Shown here: piece after piece, positions 29,526 to 37,862 of the stretch
How the letters are laid out: each line of letters starts with the position of its first letter
Numbering within the stretch: position 1 is the stretch's first letter
DNA from: Bradyrhizobium sp. 1(2017)
Lineage (GTDB): Bacteria; Pseudomonadota; Alphaproteobacteria; Rhizobiales; Xanthobacteraceae
DNA length: 64,000 bases
Assembly (NCBI RefSeq): GCF_011602485.2
Contig: NZ_CP050022.2
Coordinates: forward strand, 2,748,001-2,812,000
Direction: 5' to 3'
Program-made: the position numbers and the translations under genes
The notes under the pieces: generated by a model
What the model saw: the letters and a program-made list of their open reading frames with translations, nothing else
What the model was told of the DNA's origin: nothing
Database searches by the model: none

Positions 29526-29894
29526 TCAGGGATGCCGCGAGCGCGTCAGCATGATGCCGACATCGTCGAAGATGGCGGCGATCGGTGCATGCGGCTTGTG
29601 CACGGTGATCTTCACGGCGCGGATGCGCGGGAAGTGCGACAGGATGGCATCGGCAACGGCGCCGGCCGCGCGCTCCAGCAGCTTGTAATTGGTGTTCTTG
29701 AACGCAGCCGTCGTGGTCGCCACGACCTCCGCATAGGACACGGTGTCGGCGAGCCGGTCGGTGCGCGAAGGCTCGGACAGGTCGGTGTAGAGCTCGAGGT
29801 CGATGACAAAACGCTGGCCGACTTCGGTTTCGTGATCCATCACGCCGTGGCGGGCGTGGATCGACAGGCCGGTCACGAAGATCGTATCGGTCAT
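29526..29894 (-). CDS. folB: Dihydroneopterin aldolase
   Basis: A 122-residue FolB. It has the N-terminal GLSIHARHGVMDHETEVGQR, with the conserved Glu, and the C-terminal VKITVHKPHAPIAAIFDDVG with the conserved Lys. It cleaves dihydroneopterin to hydroxymethyl-dihydropterin and glycolaldehyde. The start overlaps the folP stop by four bases, and folK begins one base after its own stop, so translation of the three is coupled. Confidence 0.95.
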   Translation of the reverse strand: MTDTIFVTGLSIHARHGVMDHETEVGQRFVIDLELYTDLSEPSRTDRLADTVSYAEVVATTTAAFKNTNYKLLERAAGAVADAILSHFPRIRAVKITVHKPHAPIAAIFDDVGIMLTRSRHP

Positions 29895-30751
29895 TGCTTG
29901 CTCTCGATTGCATGCGCGACCCGCAGGGCCTGCAAGGTCTCGGCGACGTCATGGGTGCGGATGATTCTGGCGCCGCGCTGCGCGGCGATCAGATGTGCGG
30001 CGATCGACCCGGCGAGGCGCCCCGATGGCTCCGACGGCGAGACCGAGGCGATGAAGCGCTTGCGCGAGGCGCCGACCAGGATCGGCAGGCCGAACATGTC
30101 GAGCTCGCGCAGCCGCGCCAGCGCGATCATGCTCTGCTCGGCCGTCTTGCCGAAGCCGATACCGGGATCGAGCACGATCTTTTCACGTGCGATGCCGGCC
30201 CTGGCGGCGATATCCAGCGAACGAAGGAAAAAGGTCTTCATGTCAGTGACGATGTCGATGCTGGGATCGGCATTGTCGCGGTTGTGCATGACGATGACCG
30301 GAACGCCTTTCGCTGCGACCAGCGGCGCCATGGCGGCGTCGCGTTGCAGGCCCCAGACGTCGTTGACGATCGCCGCGCCCTGGTCGAGTGCAAAGGCCGC
30401 CACCTCCGCCTTCATGCTGTCGATCGAGATGGGCACGCCGAGCGCCGCGACGCCAGCGAGGACCGGCTTCAGCCGGGCGAGCTCGTCGTCCGCCGTGACC
30501 GGCTGGGCGCCGGTGTAGGGCCGGGTGGACTCGGCGCCGATGTCGATGATGTCGACACCATCGGTGATCATCGCCCGGGCCCGCGCGAGCGCCTGCTCGG
30601 GCGCGATGAACTTGCCGCCGTCGGAGAAGGAATCGGGGGTGACGTTGAGCACGCCCATCACGGCCGGGACGGGCCGTTCCAGCAGCGTCCGCAGCACATC
30701 AGGCCCGGCCGAGCCGGCCGGCGGGACTGATGGGAAGGGCGAGGCATTCAT
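29891..30751 (-). CDS. folP: Dihydropteroate synthase
   Basis: A 286-residue DHPS. The two signatures are VMGVLNVTPDSFSDGGKF and DIGAESTRP; the later VLDPGIGFGKT is also intact. It condenses hydroxymethyl-dihydropterin pyrophosphate with p-aminobenzoate and is the sulfonamide target. The start ATG at 30751 is chosen near the usual N-terminus; an in-frame ATG at 30787 is possible, and neither has a strong ribosome site. It is the first gene of the folPBK operon. A palindromic repeat fills the upstream gap. Confidence 0.94.
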   Translation of the reverse strand: MNASPFPSVPPAGSAGPDVLRTLLERPVPAVMGVLNVTPDSFSDGGKFIAPEQALARARAMITDGVDIIDIGAESTRPYTGAQPVTADDELARLKPVLAGVAALGVPISIDSMKAEVAAFALDQGAAIVNDVWGLQRDAAMAPLVAAKGVPVIVMHNRDNADPSIDIVTDMKTFFLRSLDIAARAGIAREKIVLDPGIGFGKTAEQSMIALARLRELDMFGLPILVGASRKRFIASVSPSEPSGRLAGSIAAHLIAAQRGARIIRTHDVAETLQALRVAHAIESKQ

Positions 30752-30837
30752 GCGCGTGGCATTGCGCTGTCGGGGAGGGGGAGTCAAGGAGGGATTGGCG
30801 GGCTTTGGGCGTGGCCGGACGTTACGCAGGATGACGC

Positions 30838-30974
30838 TCTCGTGGCCGGACGCAGCGCTTTTTCAGCGGTGCGCTGCAGAGCCGGGGCCTATGTGTCGCC
30901 GAGAGCTGTTTGCGTGGTATGGGTCCCGCTCTGCGCAGCAACGCGAAGGGCGTTGCAGCGCGTCCGGGACATGA
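30838..30974. repeat. Intergenic palindromic repeat, family C
   Basis: The ends CTCGTGGCCGGACGCAGCGC and GCGTTGCAGCGCGTCCGGGA form imperfect inverted arms, with an inner AGAGCCGGGGCC / GGGTCCCGCTCT pair. The wording (GCGTCCGGGACATGAG) matches, from memory, repeats common between Bradyrhizobium genes. It lies in the 239 bases between the DUF4332 gene and folP, both on the minus strand, and leaves little room for the folP promoter. Confidence 0.6.
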
Positions 30975-30990
30975 GGCCGAACGTCCGCGG

Positions 30991-31398
30991 CTAATACGTG
31001 ATCTTCGGCGGCAGCTTCTTCGCCTTGGCGATGATGTCGCTGACGGACTTCTCGGACGGCAGGATGCGGAGGAGCTTCTTCTTCTCGTTGGCGTCCCGCA
31101 TGCTCTGGGCGAGCCTTGCCGGATTGCGATAGGCGAGCTCGCGCACGGTGGTGACGCCGGCGGCGCGAACGAGGTTGACCTTGGCCCGGCCCATGCCGGG
31201 GATGCGCATGTAGTCGGAGACGTTGGCCCATTCCAGCAGCAGCTGTTCGCTGATGCCGGTCTTGGCGGACAGCGCCTTGCGGCCCTTCACGGTGGAGGCG
31301 GCCTCGAGCAGCGCGTCGGTGGTGCGGATTCCCTGCGCCTTCAACTTGTTGGCGGCAAAGACCGACAGGCCCTCAATCTCGGAGATCGGATATGTCAT
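30991..31398 (-). CDS. DUF4332 domain-containing protein
   Basis: A 135-residue protein with tandem helix-hairpin-helix-like segments: ISEIEGLSVFAANKLKAQGI near the start and MRIPGMGRAKVNLVRAAGV in the middle. This matches DUF4332, which resembles DNA-binding HhH domains of polymerases and topoisomerases. A nucleic-acid-binding role is possible but unproven. The ATG at 31398 is chosen because the first HhH begins there. It is 25 bases downstream of the next gene on the same strand. Confidence 0.8.
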   Translation of the reverse strand: MTYPISEIEGLSVFAANKLKAQGIRTTDALLEAASTVKGRKALSAKTGISEQLLLEWANVSDYMRIPGMGRAKVNLVRAAGVTTVRELAYRNPARLAQSMRDANEKKKLLRILPSEKSVSDIIAKAKKLPPKITY

Positions 31399-31423
31399 GA
31401 TGCTCGATATGAAATGCGTGGCT

Positions 31424-31789
31424 TCAGGCGAATTGGCTGAGGCCCGGCGTCCCCGCGATGATCTTGCCCATCTGATCCGCTCCGATTTTGTCTCGGCCGA
31501 AGCGGAAAAGTTCACGGGCGACGTTTTGAATCTCCGACATGCCGAGTCCAAGGCCCATCAGGCGCGTGCCGACGGCCATCAGGCTGCCGCCCATCAGCCG
31601 CGACAGTCCGCCGCCGCTCCTGGACGCCTCGATCGCGGCGTCCGCACCGGGAATCTGGTCGATCAGGGCCTGCACGCTGTCGGAAGGACCCTCGCTGCGG
31701 AGAAAGCCCAGGATAATGCCCACGGTCTTTTCGGCGACAGCACTATCTATGCCGGCGTTTGTCGCCAGCCGTCCGATCAGCTCGTCCAT
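31424..31789 (-). CDS. Small conserved protein, possibly DUF2267-like
   Basis: A 121-residue protein without a signal peptide. The N-terminal half (DELIGRLATNAGIDSAVAEK, EGPSDSVQALIDQIPGADA) is helical and resembles the start of DUF2267 proteins. The middle has a Gly-rich amphipathic stretch (LMGGSLMAVGTRLMGLGLG, about 65-84). The family assignment is from memory and uncertain. It shares a 349-base divergent promoter region with the HerA-like ATPase gene and precedes the DUF4332 gene on the same strand. Confidence 0.65.
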   Translation of the reverse strand: MDELIGRLATNAGIDSAVAEKTVGIILGFLRSEGPSDSVQALIDQIPGADAAIEASRSGGGLSRLMGGSLMAVGTRLMGLGLGMSEIQNVARELFRFGRDKIGADQMGKIIAGTPGLSQFA

Positions 31790-32138
31790 ATGGCCTGCCC
31801 CTCAGCCGGTTCACATGCCGGAATATTGCTTTCGAAAAATGATCTTGAGCCGGTGCGATGTGAATTTCAAGCGATGAACGCCGGCGTGGCCCTCGAACGC
31901 GCGTAAAGTGTTGCAGCGGTGCAAGAGCGGAGATGGAATCGGCAAGAAATTGCCGCGGTGCGAACGCACCGTTGCGACTTTCGGACGATGCCGCCCCGTC
32001 GTGTCCGACAATGTCGCATGCTCAGCTCGCCTCATGGCGCGTTGAATGATTTTAATCGACGCACAACATACGTTAAACTACGGAACTGGTGCATTCGAGT
32101 TTCCAGACGCGAAACGTGCAGAGAGATCAGAGAGAACA
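31790..32138. promoter_or_regulatory. Divergent promoter region with two tandem dyads
   Basis: No coding sequence is seen in these 349 bases. Two adjacent inverted repeats stand out: CGGCAA-GAAA-TTGCCG at 31940-31955 and CGGTGCG-AA-CGCACCG at 31956-31971. They directly abut and could be operators for one or both divergent genes. Confidence 0.5.
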
Positions 32139-33761
32139 ATGACCGCACAGGACAGCAAGCTCGGCGACACCGACGGCAAGATCTTCGTCGGCAAGGGCGA
32201 CGAGCAGGCCTGGCTGACGCTGGCGCTCGCCAATCGCCACGGCCTCGTCACGGGTGCAACCGGAACCGGCAAGACGGTGTCGTTGCAGGTGATGGCGGAA
32301 GGATTTGCGCGCGCCGGTGTTCCGGTCTTCGCCTCCGACATCAAGGGTGACCTCTCCGGCATCTCCGAGGCCGGAGAGGCCAAGGACTTCATCGTCAAGC
32401 GCGCCACCGAAATGGGGCTGACGTTCCAGCCCGACCAGTTCTCGACGGTGTTCTGGGACGTGTTCGGCGAGCAGGGCCACCCGGTGCGGGCGACTGTCAC
32501 GGAGATGGGGCCGCTTCTGCTCGCGCGCATGCTCGATCTGAACGACGTGCAGGAAGGCGTGCTCAACGTCGCCTTCCGTGTCGCCGACGACAACGGTCTC
32601 ACCCTGATCGACATGAAGGACCTGCGTGCGTTGCTCGACGCCATCGTGCCCGACAGCGCGAGGAAGGGGGCGGACGCGGAGGCGGATCCGTTCACCGCCA
32701 TCCGCAAGGCCGCGCAGGGTTTCGGCAACGTCAGCAAGGCCACCGTCGGCACCATCCAGCGCCAGCTCCTGGTGCTGGAGAACCAGGGCGGCACCAAATT
32801 CTTCGGCGAGCCGGCGTTGACGCTGAAGGATTTCATGAAGACCGATCGCGACGGCCGCGGCATGGTCAACATCCTCGTCGCCGACAAGCTGCTGCAGAGC
32901 CCGCGGCTTTATGCGACGTTCCTGTTGTGGATGCTGTCGGAGCTGTTCGAGGAGTTGCCCGAGGCCGGCGACCTGCCCAAGCCCAAGCTCGTGTTCTTCT
33001 TCGACGAGGCGCATCTTCTGTTCAACGATGCGCCCAAGGCGCTGATGGACAAGATCGAGCAAGTGGTGCGCCTGATCCGCTCCAAGGGCGTCGGCGTCTA
33101 CTTCGTGACGCAGAACCCGGTCGACGTGCCCGACCGCGTGCTCGGACAGCTGGGCAACCGGGTCCAGCATGCGCTGCGCGCCTTCACGCCACGCGACCAG
33201 AAGGCGGTCGCTGCGGCGGCCCAGACCTTCCGGCCCAATCCGAAGCTCGACACAGCCAAGGCGATCACGGAGCTCGGCAAGGGCGAGGCCCTGGTCTCCT
33301 TCCTCGAAGGCAACGGCACGCCTTCGATGGTCGAGCGGGTGATGATCCGGCCGCCGACGGCCCGGATCGGATCGATCACGCCGGAGGAGCGCAAGGCGAT
33401 CATGGATGCCAGCCCATTCAAGGGCAAATACGACACCGCCGTCGATTCCGAGTCGGCCTACGAGATCCTTCAGAAGCGCATCGCCGGTACGGCGGTGACG
33501 GCCGATAGTGCGACCGGTGGAAGCGGTGGCGGCATCCTCGGCCAAATCGGCTCGATCGTCGGCAGCATTTTCGGCACCAACGTCAAGCGCGGCCGTCTGT
33601 CGGCCGGTCAGGTCATTGCGCGCGACGTGACGCGATCGGTGACCAACCAGGTGATCGGCGGCATGGCCGCCAATATCGGCAAGTCGGTTGGCGGCCAGCT
33701 CGGCGGCTCGATCGGCCGCACGCTGGTGCGCGGCGCGCTCGGCGGGTTGCTGCGGCGGTAG
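32139..33761 (+). CDS. HerA-like ATPase (DUF853)
   Basis: A 540-residue P-loop ATPase of the DUF853/HerA-FtsK superfamily. Walker A is GATGTGKT (residues 39-46), and Walker B is [12 protein letters not shown]. The sensor/Arg region is [20 protein letters not shown]. The Gly-rich C-terminus ([20 protein letters not shown]) is usual for this family. The ATG at 32139 is preceded by AGAGAGAA. The family is thought to act on DNA, but no function is proven. No NurA-like nuclease or other partner gene is adjacent, so this is probably not an antiphage HerA system. It is monocistronic. Confidence 0.9.
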   Translation: MTAQDSKLGDTDGKIFVGKGDEQAWLTLALANRHGLVTGATGTGKTVSLQVMAEGFARAGVPVFASDIKGDLSGISEAGEAKDFIVKRATEMGLTFQPDQFSTVFWDVFGEQGHPVRATVTEMGPLLLARMLDLNDVQEGVLNVAFRVADDNGLTLIDMKDLRALLDAIVPDSARKGADAEADPFTAIRKAAQGFGNVSKATVGTIQRQLLVLENQGGTKFFGEPALTLKDFMKTDRDGRGMVNILVADKLLQSPRLYATFLLWMLSELFEELPEAGDLPKPKLVFFFDEAHLLFNDAPKALMDKIEQVVRLIRSKGVGVYFVTQNPVDVPDRVLGQLGNRVQHALRAFTPRDQKAVAAAAQTFRPNPKLDTAKAITELGKGEALVSFLEGNGTPSMVERVMIRPPTARIGSITPEERKAIMDASPFKGKYDTAVDSESAYEILQKRIAGTAVTADSATGGSGGGILGQIGSIVGSIFGTNVKRGRLSAGQVIARDVTRSVTNQVIGGMAANIGKSVGGQLGGSIGRTLVRGALGGLLRR

Positions 33762-33920
33762 GCCGCAACCCCGGCGGAAGGGCAGCACGCGATGCTCGGG
33801 TGGTATTCGGTTGTCCTGACGAGAGACTGCTAATCGCAGGCGGCACAAATTGCGGTGAGGGGCTCTCCAAGCGCCCTTCCGTCTGCTACGTGCTAGTCCC
33901 GACGCCGACTGGACGCACCC

Positions 33921-35249
33921 TTGACCTCGACCGCCTCCTTAGCCAAACCCGATGCGCCGCGACGCCTGTCGCTGCGTGCGCCGCTGGACCTGCTTTTCCT
34001 GTTCTGCTGCGTCCTCCTGACCGCCGACGTGCTCGTCCCCGAGATCTTCGGCCACGGCAAGACCAAGGATTACGGGCTGTGGTACTGGGCCGGGCAGCAG
34101 GTCTTGCAGGGGCAGCCGCTCTATCCTGGCCAGGCCAACGCGTATTTCGACTTCATCTATCCCCCGCTGCCCGCGATCCTGCTGGCGATCCCGAGCTGGT
34201 TCGGCAAGACCCCGCTCTATGTCGTCCTGTCGATCCTGAATGCGGTTGCGTGGTGGTACACCGGGATGTTCTCCCAGGCCTTGGCCGGATCGGACCGCAA
34301 GCCCGGTCCCTGGCTGGAAGCGCTGCCAGCCTTGGTCACCGTGACCTTCGTGTTCGACATGTTCGACCTCGGTCAGCCGAACCTCGTGCTGCTGGCGATG
34401 ATGCTCTACGGCTTCTGGAGCCTGCGGCAGCAGCGGTCCTGGCTTGCAGGCTTCATGTTCGCGCTCGCCACCGCCATCAAGGTGTTTCCGATCGCGGTGC
34501 TGCCCTATCTGGTCTGGCGGCGGAAATGGTCGGCCGTCGTCGCGACGGTCGCCTTCACCGGCATCCTGCTCTATGTCGTGCCGGCGCCGATCCGCGGCTT
34601 CGAGCGCAACGCCGCCGAGCTTGCGACCTGGTACCAGGCCATGGTCGGGTCGAGCTCGGAAAGAGGCTTCGGCCAGCGCGACGAGCAGAACTGGTCATGG
34701 GTCAACCAGTCCCTCATTGCCGTCACGCATCGGCTGGTCCGGCCGATCAACTACAATCAGGAAGATCCCAACAAGCCGCCGCGGACGATGAATATCATCG
34801 ACGTCGATTACAGGACGGCGAACTGGATCGTGCTGGCGCTGTCGGCCGTCCTCGGACTCGGCTTCGTCGCGATCATGCCGCGGCAAGCGCGACGAACGGC
34901 GCGCTCCGATGCCGAGGAACTCGGCATCCTGTTCTGCCTGATGACGATCGCCTCGCCTCTGGCGCGGCAATACTATTTCATGTGGCTGTTCTTTCCGATC
35001 ACGGTGCTGACGCTTCGGGCCGCCTTCGACGCGCGGGCGCATGTGCGGCTGGGAACCTGGCTCGCTTTGGGCGCGGCCGGCATCCTCATGCTGCTGTCGC
35101 TGCCGTGGTTTCCCAACGTCATCCAGGCCTGGGGCAATAACCTCATTGCGACCGCAATCCTGGCCGGTAGCCTCGCATGGCACATCCGCCATCCGCCGGT
35201 TGCGGCTGGCTCCGAACCGGCGGCAGAGCTAAAAGCGCAAACGTCTTGA
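33921..35249 (+). CDS. Glycosyltransferase family 87 protein (DUF2029)
   Basis: A 442-residue membrane protein with about 10 hydrophobic segments. The first periplasmic loop has the GT87 signature DYGLWYWAGQQVLQGQPLYP and DFIYPPLPAILLAIP. GT87 enzymes are polyprenol-phosphate-mannose-dependent mannosyltransferases in actinobacteria; the alphaproteobacterial substrate is unknown. The start is a TTG at 33921 without a strong ribosome site, so a slightly later start is possible. It lies 23 bases before the M20 peptidase gene, perhaps one operon without an evident functional link. Confidence 0.82.
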   Translation: MTSTASLAKPDAPRRLSLRAPLDLLFLFCCVLLTADVLVPEIFGHGKTKDYGLWYWAGQQVLQGQPLYPGQANAYFDFIYPPLPAILLAIPSWFGKTPLYVVLSILNAVAWWYTGMFSQALAGSDRKPGPWLEALPALVTVTFVFDMFDLGQPNLVLLAMMLYGFWSLRQQRSWLAGFMFALATAIKVFPIAVLPYLVWRRKWSAVVATVAFTGILLYVVPAPIRGFERNAAELATWYQAMVGSSSERGFGQRDEQNWSWVNQSLIAVTHRLVRPINYNQEDPNKPPRTMNIIDVDYRTANWIVLALSAVLGLGFVAIMPRQARRTARSDAEELGILFCLMTIASPLARQYYFMWLFFPITVLTLRAAFDARAHVRLGTWLALGAAGILMLLSLPWFPNVIQAWGNNLIATAILAGSLAWHIRHPPVAAGSEPAAELKAQTS

Positions 35250-35272
35250 GATTCACCAGCCAGGAACACGCC

Positions 35273-36667
35273 ATGCCCAACGCGCAGCTTCAATCCGTGC
35301 TCGACCACATCGACAAGGATTTTGACAACAGCCTGGAGCGCCTGTTCTCGCTGTTGCGGATCAAGTCGATCTCGGCCGATCCGGCCTTCGCCGCCGACTG
35401 CAAGGCGGCAGCCGAGCACCTCGCCAAGGACATTGCGAGCCTCGGTGTTGCCACCGAGGTGAGGCCGACCGCCGGCCACCCGGCCATCGTCGGCAAGACC
35501 GGAGCAGGCGGACGTCCGCACGTGCTGTTCTACGGCCATTACGACGTGCAGCCGGTCGATCCGCTCGATCTCTGGCACCGCCCGCCGTTCGAGCCCGTCG
35601 TCACCGACCATGCCGATGGCCGCAAGATCATCGTCGCGCGCGGCGCCGAGGACGACAAGGGCCAGGTCATGACCTTCGTCGAGGCGTGCCGCGCCTGGAA
35701 GAAGGTGACGGGCTCGCTGCCGATCGACGTCACCTTCCTGATCGAAGGCGAGGAGGAGGTCGGCTCGAAGAATTTCGTGCCCTTCATCGAGGCCAACAAG
35801 GACGAGTTCAAGGCCGACTACGTGCTGGTCTGCGACACCGGCATGTGGGACCGCAACACGCCGGCGATCACGACCTCGCTGCGCGGCCTGCTCTATGAAG
35901 AGCTGAAGATCACCGCCGCCAATCGCGACCTGCATTCCGGCGTGTTCGGCGGCAGCGCGATGAATCCGATCCGCCTGCTGACGAAAATCCTTGGCAGCCT
36001 GTTCGACGACGACAACCGCATCACCATCCCCGGCTTCTATGACGGCGTGAAGGACCTGCCGCCCGACATCCTGGAGCAATGGAAGAAGCTCAATCTCACG
36101 CCCGAGATGTTCCTGAAGCCGATCGGGTTGTCGATCCCTGCGGGCGAGAAGGGGCGGCTCTTGATCGAGCAGGCCTCCTCGCGCCCGACCTGCGATGTCA
36201 ACGGCATCTGGGGCGGCTATATCGGCGAAGGCTCCAAGACGGTGATCCCGTCCCACGCTTCAGCCAAGGTCTCGTTCCGCCTGGTCGAGGGGCAGGACCC
36301 CGCGAGGATCCGCAAGGCCTTCCGCGACTATGTGACGGCGCGCATTCCCGCCGATTGCAAGGTCGAGTTCGGCGACCATTCCGCCGCGCCCGCGGTCGCG
36401 CTCGACTGGAACATGAAGCCGCTGGCCGCCGCCAGCAAGGCCCTGGCGGAGGAATGGGGCAAGGAGACCGTGCTGATGGGCTCGGGCGCCTCGATCCCGA
36501 TCGTCGCCGACTTCAAGCGCACGCTTGGCCTCGATTCCCTGTTGGTCGGTTTCGGATTGGACGACGACAACATCCATTCGCCGAACGAGAAGTACGACCT
36601 GCGAAGCTTCCAGAAAGGCATCCGCTCCTGGGCCCGCATCCTCGCGGCACTGGCGGAGGTGAAATAG
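35273..36667 (+). CDS. M20 family metallopeptidase / dipeptidase
   Basis: A 464-residue M20-type zinc peptidase. Metal-binding motifs are FYGHYDVQP, GAEDDKGQ and EGEEEVGS. The dimerisation domain follows (HSGVFGGSAMNP). It should cleave dipeptides or N-acyl amino acids in the cytoplasm. The ATG at 35273 has AGGA 8 bases upstream. A bidirectional terminator and a palindromic repeat follow. The family as a whole is broad, so the exact substrate is not claimed. Confidence 0.93.
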   Translation: MPNAQLQSVLDHIDKDFDNSLERLFSLLRIKSISADPAFAADCKAAAEHLAKDIASLGVATEVRPTAGHPAIVGKTGAGGRPHVLFYGHYDVQPVDPLDLWHRPPFEPVVTDHADGRKIIVARGAEDDKGQVMTFVEACRAWKKVTGSLPIDVTFLIEGEEEVGSKNFVPFIEANKDEFKADYVLVCDTGMWDRNTPAITTSLRGLLYEELKITAANRDLHSGVFGGSAMNPIRLLTKILGSLFDDDNRITIPGFYDGVKDLPPDILEQWKKLNLTPEMFLKPIGLSIPAGEKGRLLIEQASSRPTCDVNGIWGGYIGEGSKTVIPSHASAKVSFRLVEGQDPARIRKAFRDYVTARIPADCKVEFGDHSAAPAVALDWNMKPLAAASKALAEEWGKETVLMGSGASIPIVADFKRTLGLDSLLVGFGLDDDNIHSPNEKYDLRSFQKGIRSWARILAALAEVK

Positions 36668-36763
36668 GCACCGCTGTGGGCAAAGCGCAGCGTGCCCACC
36701 ACCTCCCAGGCGAGGTCTAGGATGGTGGGCACGGCGCTATGCGCCTTTGCCCACCCTACGAAA
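36668..36763. repeat. Palindromic intergenic repeat, family A
   Basis: It starts right after the M20 stop codon. GTGCCCACCA (36692-36701) and TGGTGGGCAC (36723-36732) are perfect inverted arms. An outer TGGGCAAAGCGCA pairs with TGCGCCTTTGCCCA. It shares GTGCCCACCACCTC and GCGCCTTTGCCCA with the element at 41262-41361. Confidence 0.8.
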
Positions 36764-36775
36764 TCTCTCAAATAA

Positions 36776-36803
36776 AAACGCCGCCCGGAATTGGGCGGCG
36801 TTT
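36776..36803. terminator. Bidirectional Rho-independent terminator
   Basis: Arms AAACGCCGCCC (36776-36786) and GGGCGGCGTTT (36793-36803) flank a six-base loop. T-rich tracts lie on both strands (TTTCATT on plus, TTTTTATTT on minus). It serves the convergent M20 peptidase and class II aldolase genes. Confidence 0.92.
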
Positions 36804-36860
36804 CATTCCAGAACGTGCAGAGGTAGTTCGACAATTACCCTACACGAAATCTCGAAAATC

Positions 36861-37640
36861 TCAAGACCGGTAACCCGGAAGCTCTCGGTCGAGCTTGCGC
36901 AGCAGCGGCGGCCACACGAGGTTGGTGGCGCGCAGCTCGGCACGGTCGCGGTTGGCAAGCAGCTCGGTGTTCTTGTCGATCGCAACGTCGTCGACCGGAT
37001 AGACCGGCGTGCCCAGCGCGCGCGTGCGCACCTGCATCGAGCAGGCGCGCTCCAGGTGATACATGCGCTCGAAGGCGGAGGCGACCGAGCGGCCGACGGT
37101 CAGCGTCCCGTGGTTGCGCAGGAGCATGTGGTTGTGGTCGCCGAGGTCCTTCTGCAGGCGCGGGCGCTCGTCGTGGTCCAGCGCGATGCCCTCATAGTCG
37201 TGATAGGCGAGATCGTGGGTGACGAGCTGGGCGGTCTGGTTGAGCGGCAGCAGCCCTTCCGCGCTGCTCGACACCGCGGTGCCGTCGAGGGTGTGGAGAT
37301 GCAGCACGCAGATCGCGTCCTCACGCACCTCGTGGATCGCCGAATGGATGGTGAAGCCGGCGGGGTTGATGCTGTATTCGCTCTCGGTGAGCTGGTTGCC
37401 GTGCAGATCGACCTTGACGAGGCTGGACGCCGTGATCTCGTCGAACATCAGCCCGTAGGGATTGATGAGGAAATGATGGTCGGGGCCGGGCACGCGCGCG
37501 GAGATGTGGGTGTCGACCAGATCGTCCCAGCCGTACAGGGCGACGAGGCGATAGCAGGCGGCGAGATTGACCCGTTGCTGCCACTCGGCCTCCGTCATGT
37601 TCGACGGCACTTCCTTCAGGCGCGCTTCCGCTGGCGACAT
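36861..37640 (-). CDS. Class II aldolase/adducin family protein
   Basis: A 259-residue class II aldolase-like protein. Zinc-binding histidines can be placed in LVDTHISARVPG, CVLHLHTLDG and MLLRNHGTLTVG. This is the fold of fuculose-phosphate aldolase and ribulose-phosphate epimerase; this subfamily, with GYRS-type ends, has no defined substrate. The ATG at 37640 is preceded by GGAG. It is a single gene between a bidirectional terminator and a repeat, so its expression is probably independent. Confidence 0.9.
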   Translation of the reverse strand: MSPAEARLKEVPSNMTEAEWQQRVNLAACYRLVALYGWDDLVDTHISARVPGPDHHFLINPYGLMFDEITASSLVKVDLHGNQLTESEYSINPAGFTIHSAIHEVREDAICVLHLHTLDGTAVSSSAEGLLPLNQTAQLVTHDLAYHDYEGIALDHDERPRLQKDLGDHNHMLLRNHGTLTVGRSVASAFERMYHLERACSMQVRTRALGTPVYPVDDVAIDKNTELLANRDRAELRATNLVWPPLLRKLDRELPGYRS

Positions 37641-37729
37641 GGCTGATCTCCGAACATCGTTGTTGCGGGGAGGGAGCGTAGTCTTGGTTGAAGTCTGCGG
37701 CAAGGCACGGGGAGCGTGGCTGTCGCGCG

Positions 37730-37852
37730 TAGCCTGTATGCTTGTCCGCCGTAGCTCGGAGCGCGAGGGCGGAAGCGAAAATAGCCCGGATGTCGCGGAG
37801 CCTGTCATCGAGCGGTGCTCTGCGCCGACCCGTTGGCTCATCCGGGCTACGG
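37730..37852. repeat. Palindromic intergenic repeat, family D
   Basis: TAGCCCGGAT (37782-37791) and ATCCGGGCTA (37840-37849) are perfect 10-base arms. A TCCGCCGTAGCTC / GAGGGCGGA structure precedes them. Similar wording is common between Bradyrhizobium genes from memory. It lies between two minus-strand genes. Confidence 0.7.
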
Positions 37853-37862
37853 GAGAAGAATA

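Noticed and set aside
32139..33761. HerA-like ATPase as part of an antiphage system
   Set aside because: No nuclease, SIR2, NurA or DUF4297 partner is adjacent; DUF853 proteins are common housekeeping genes.
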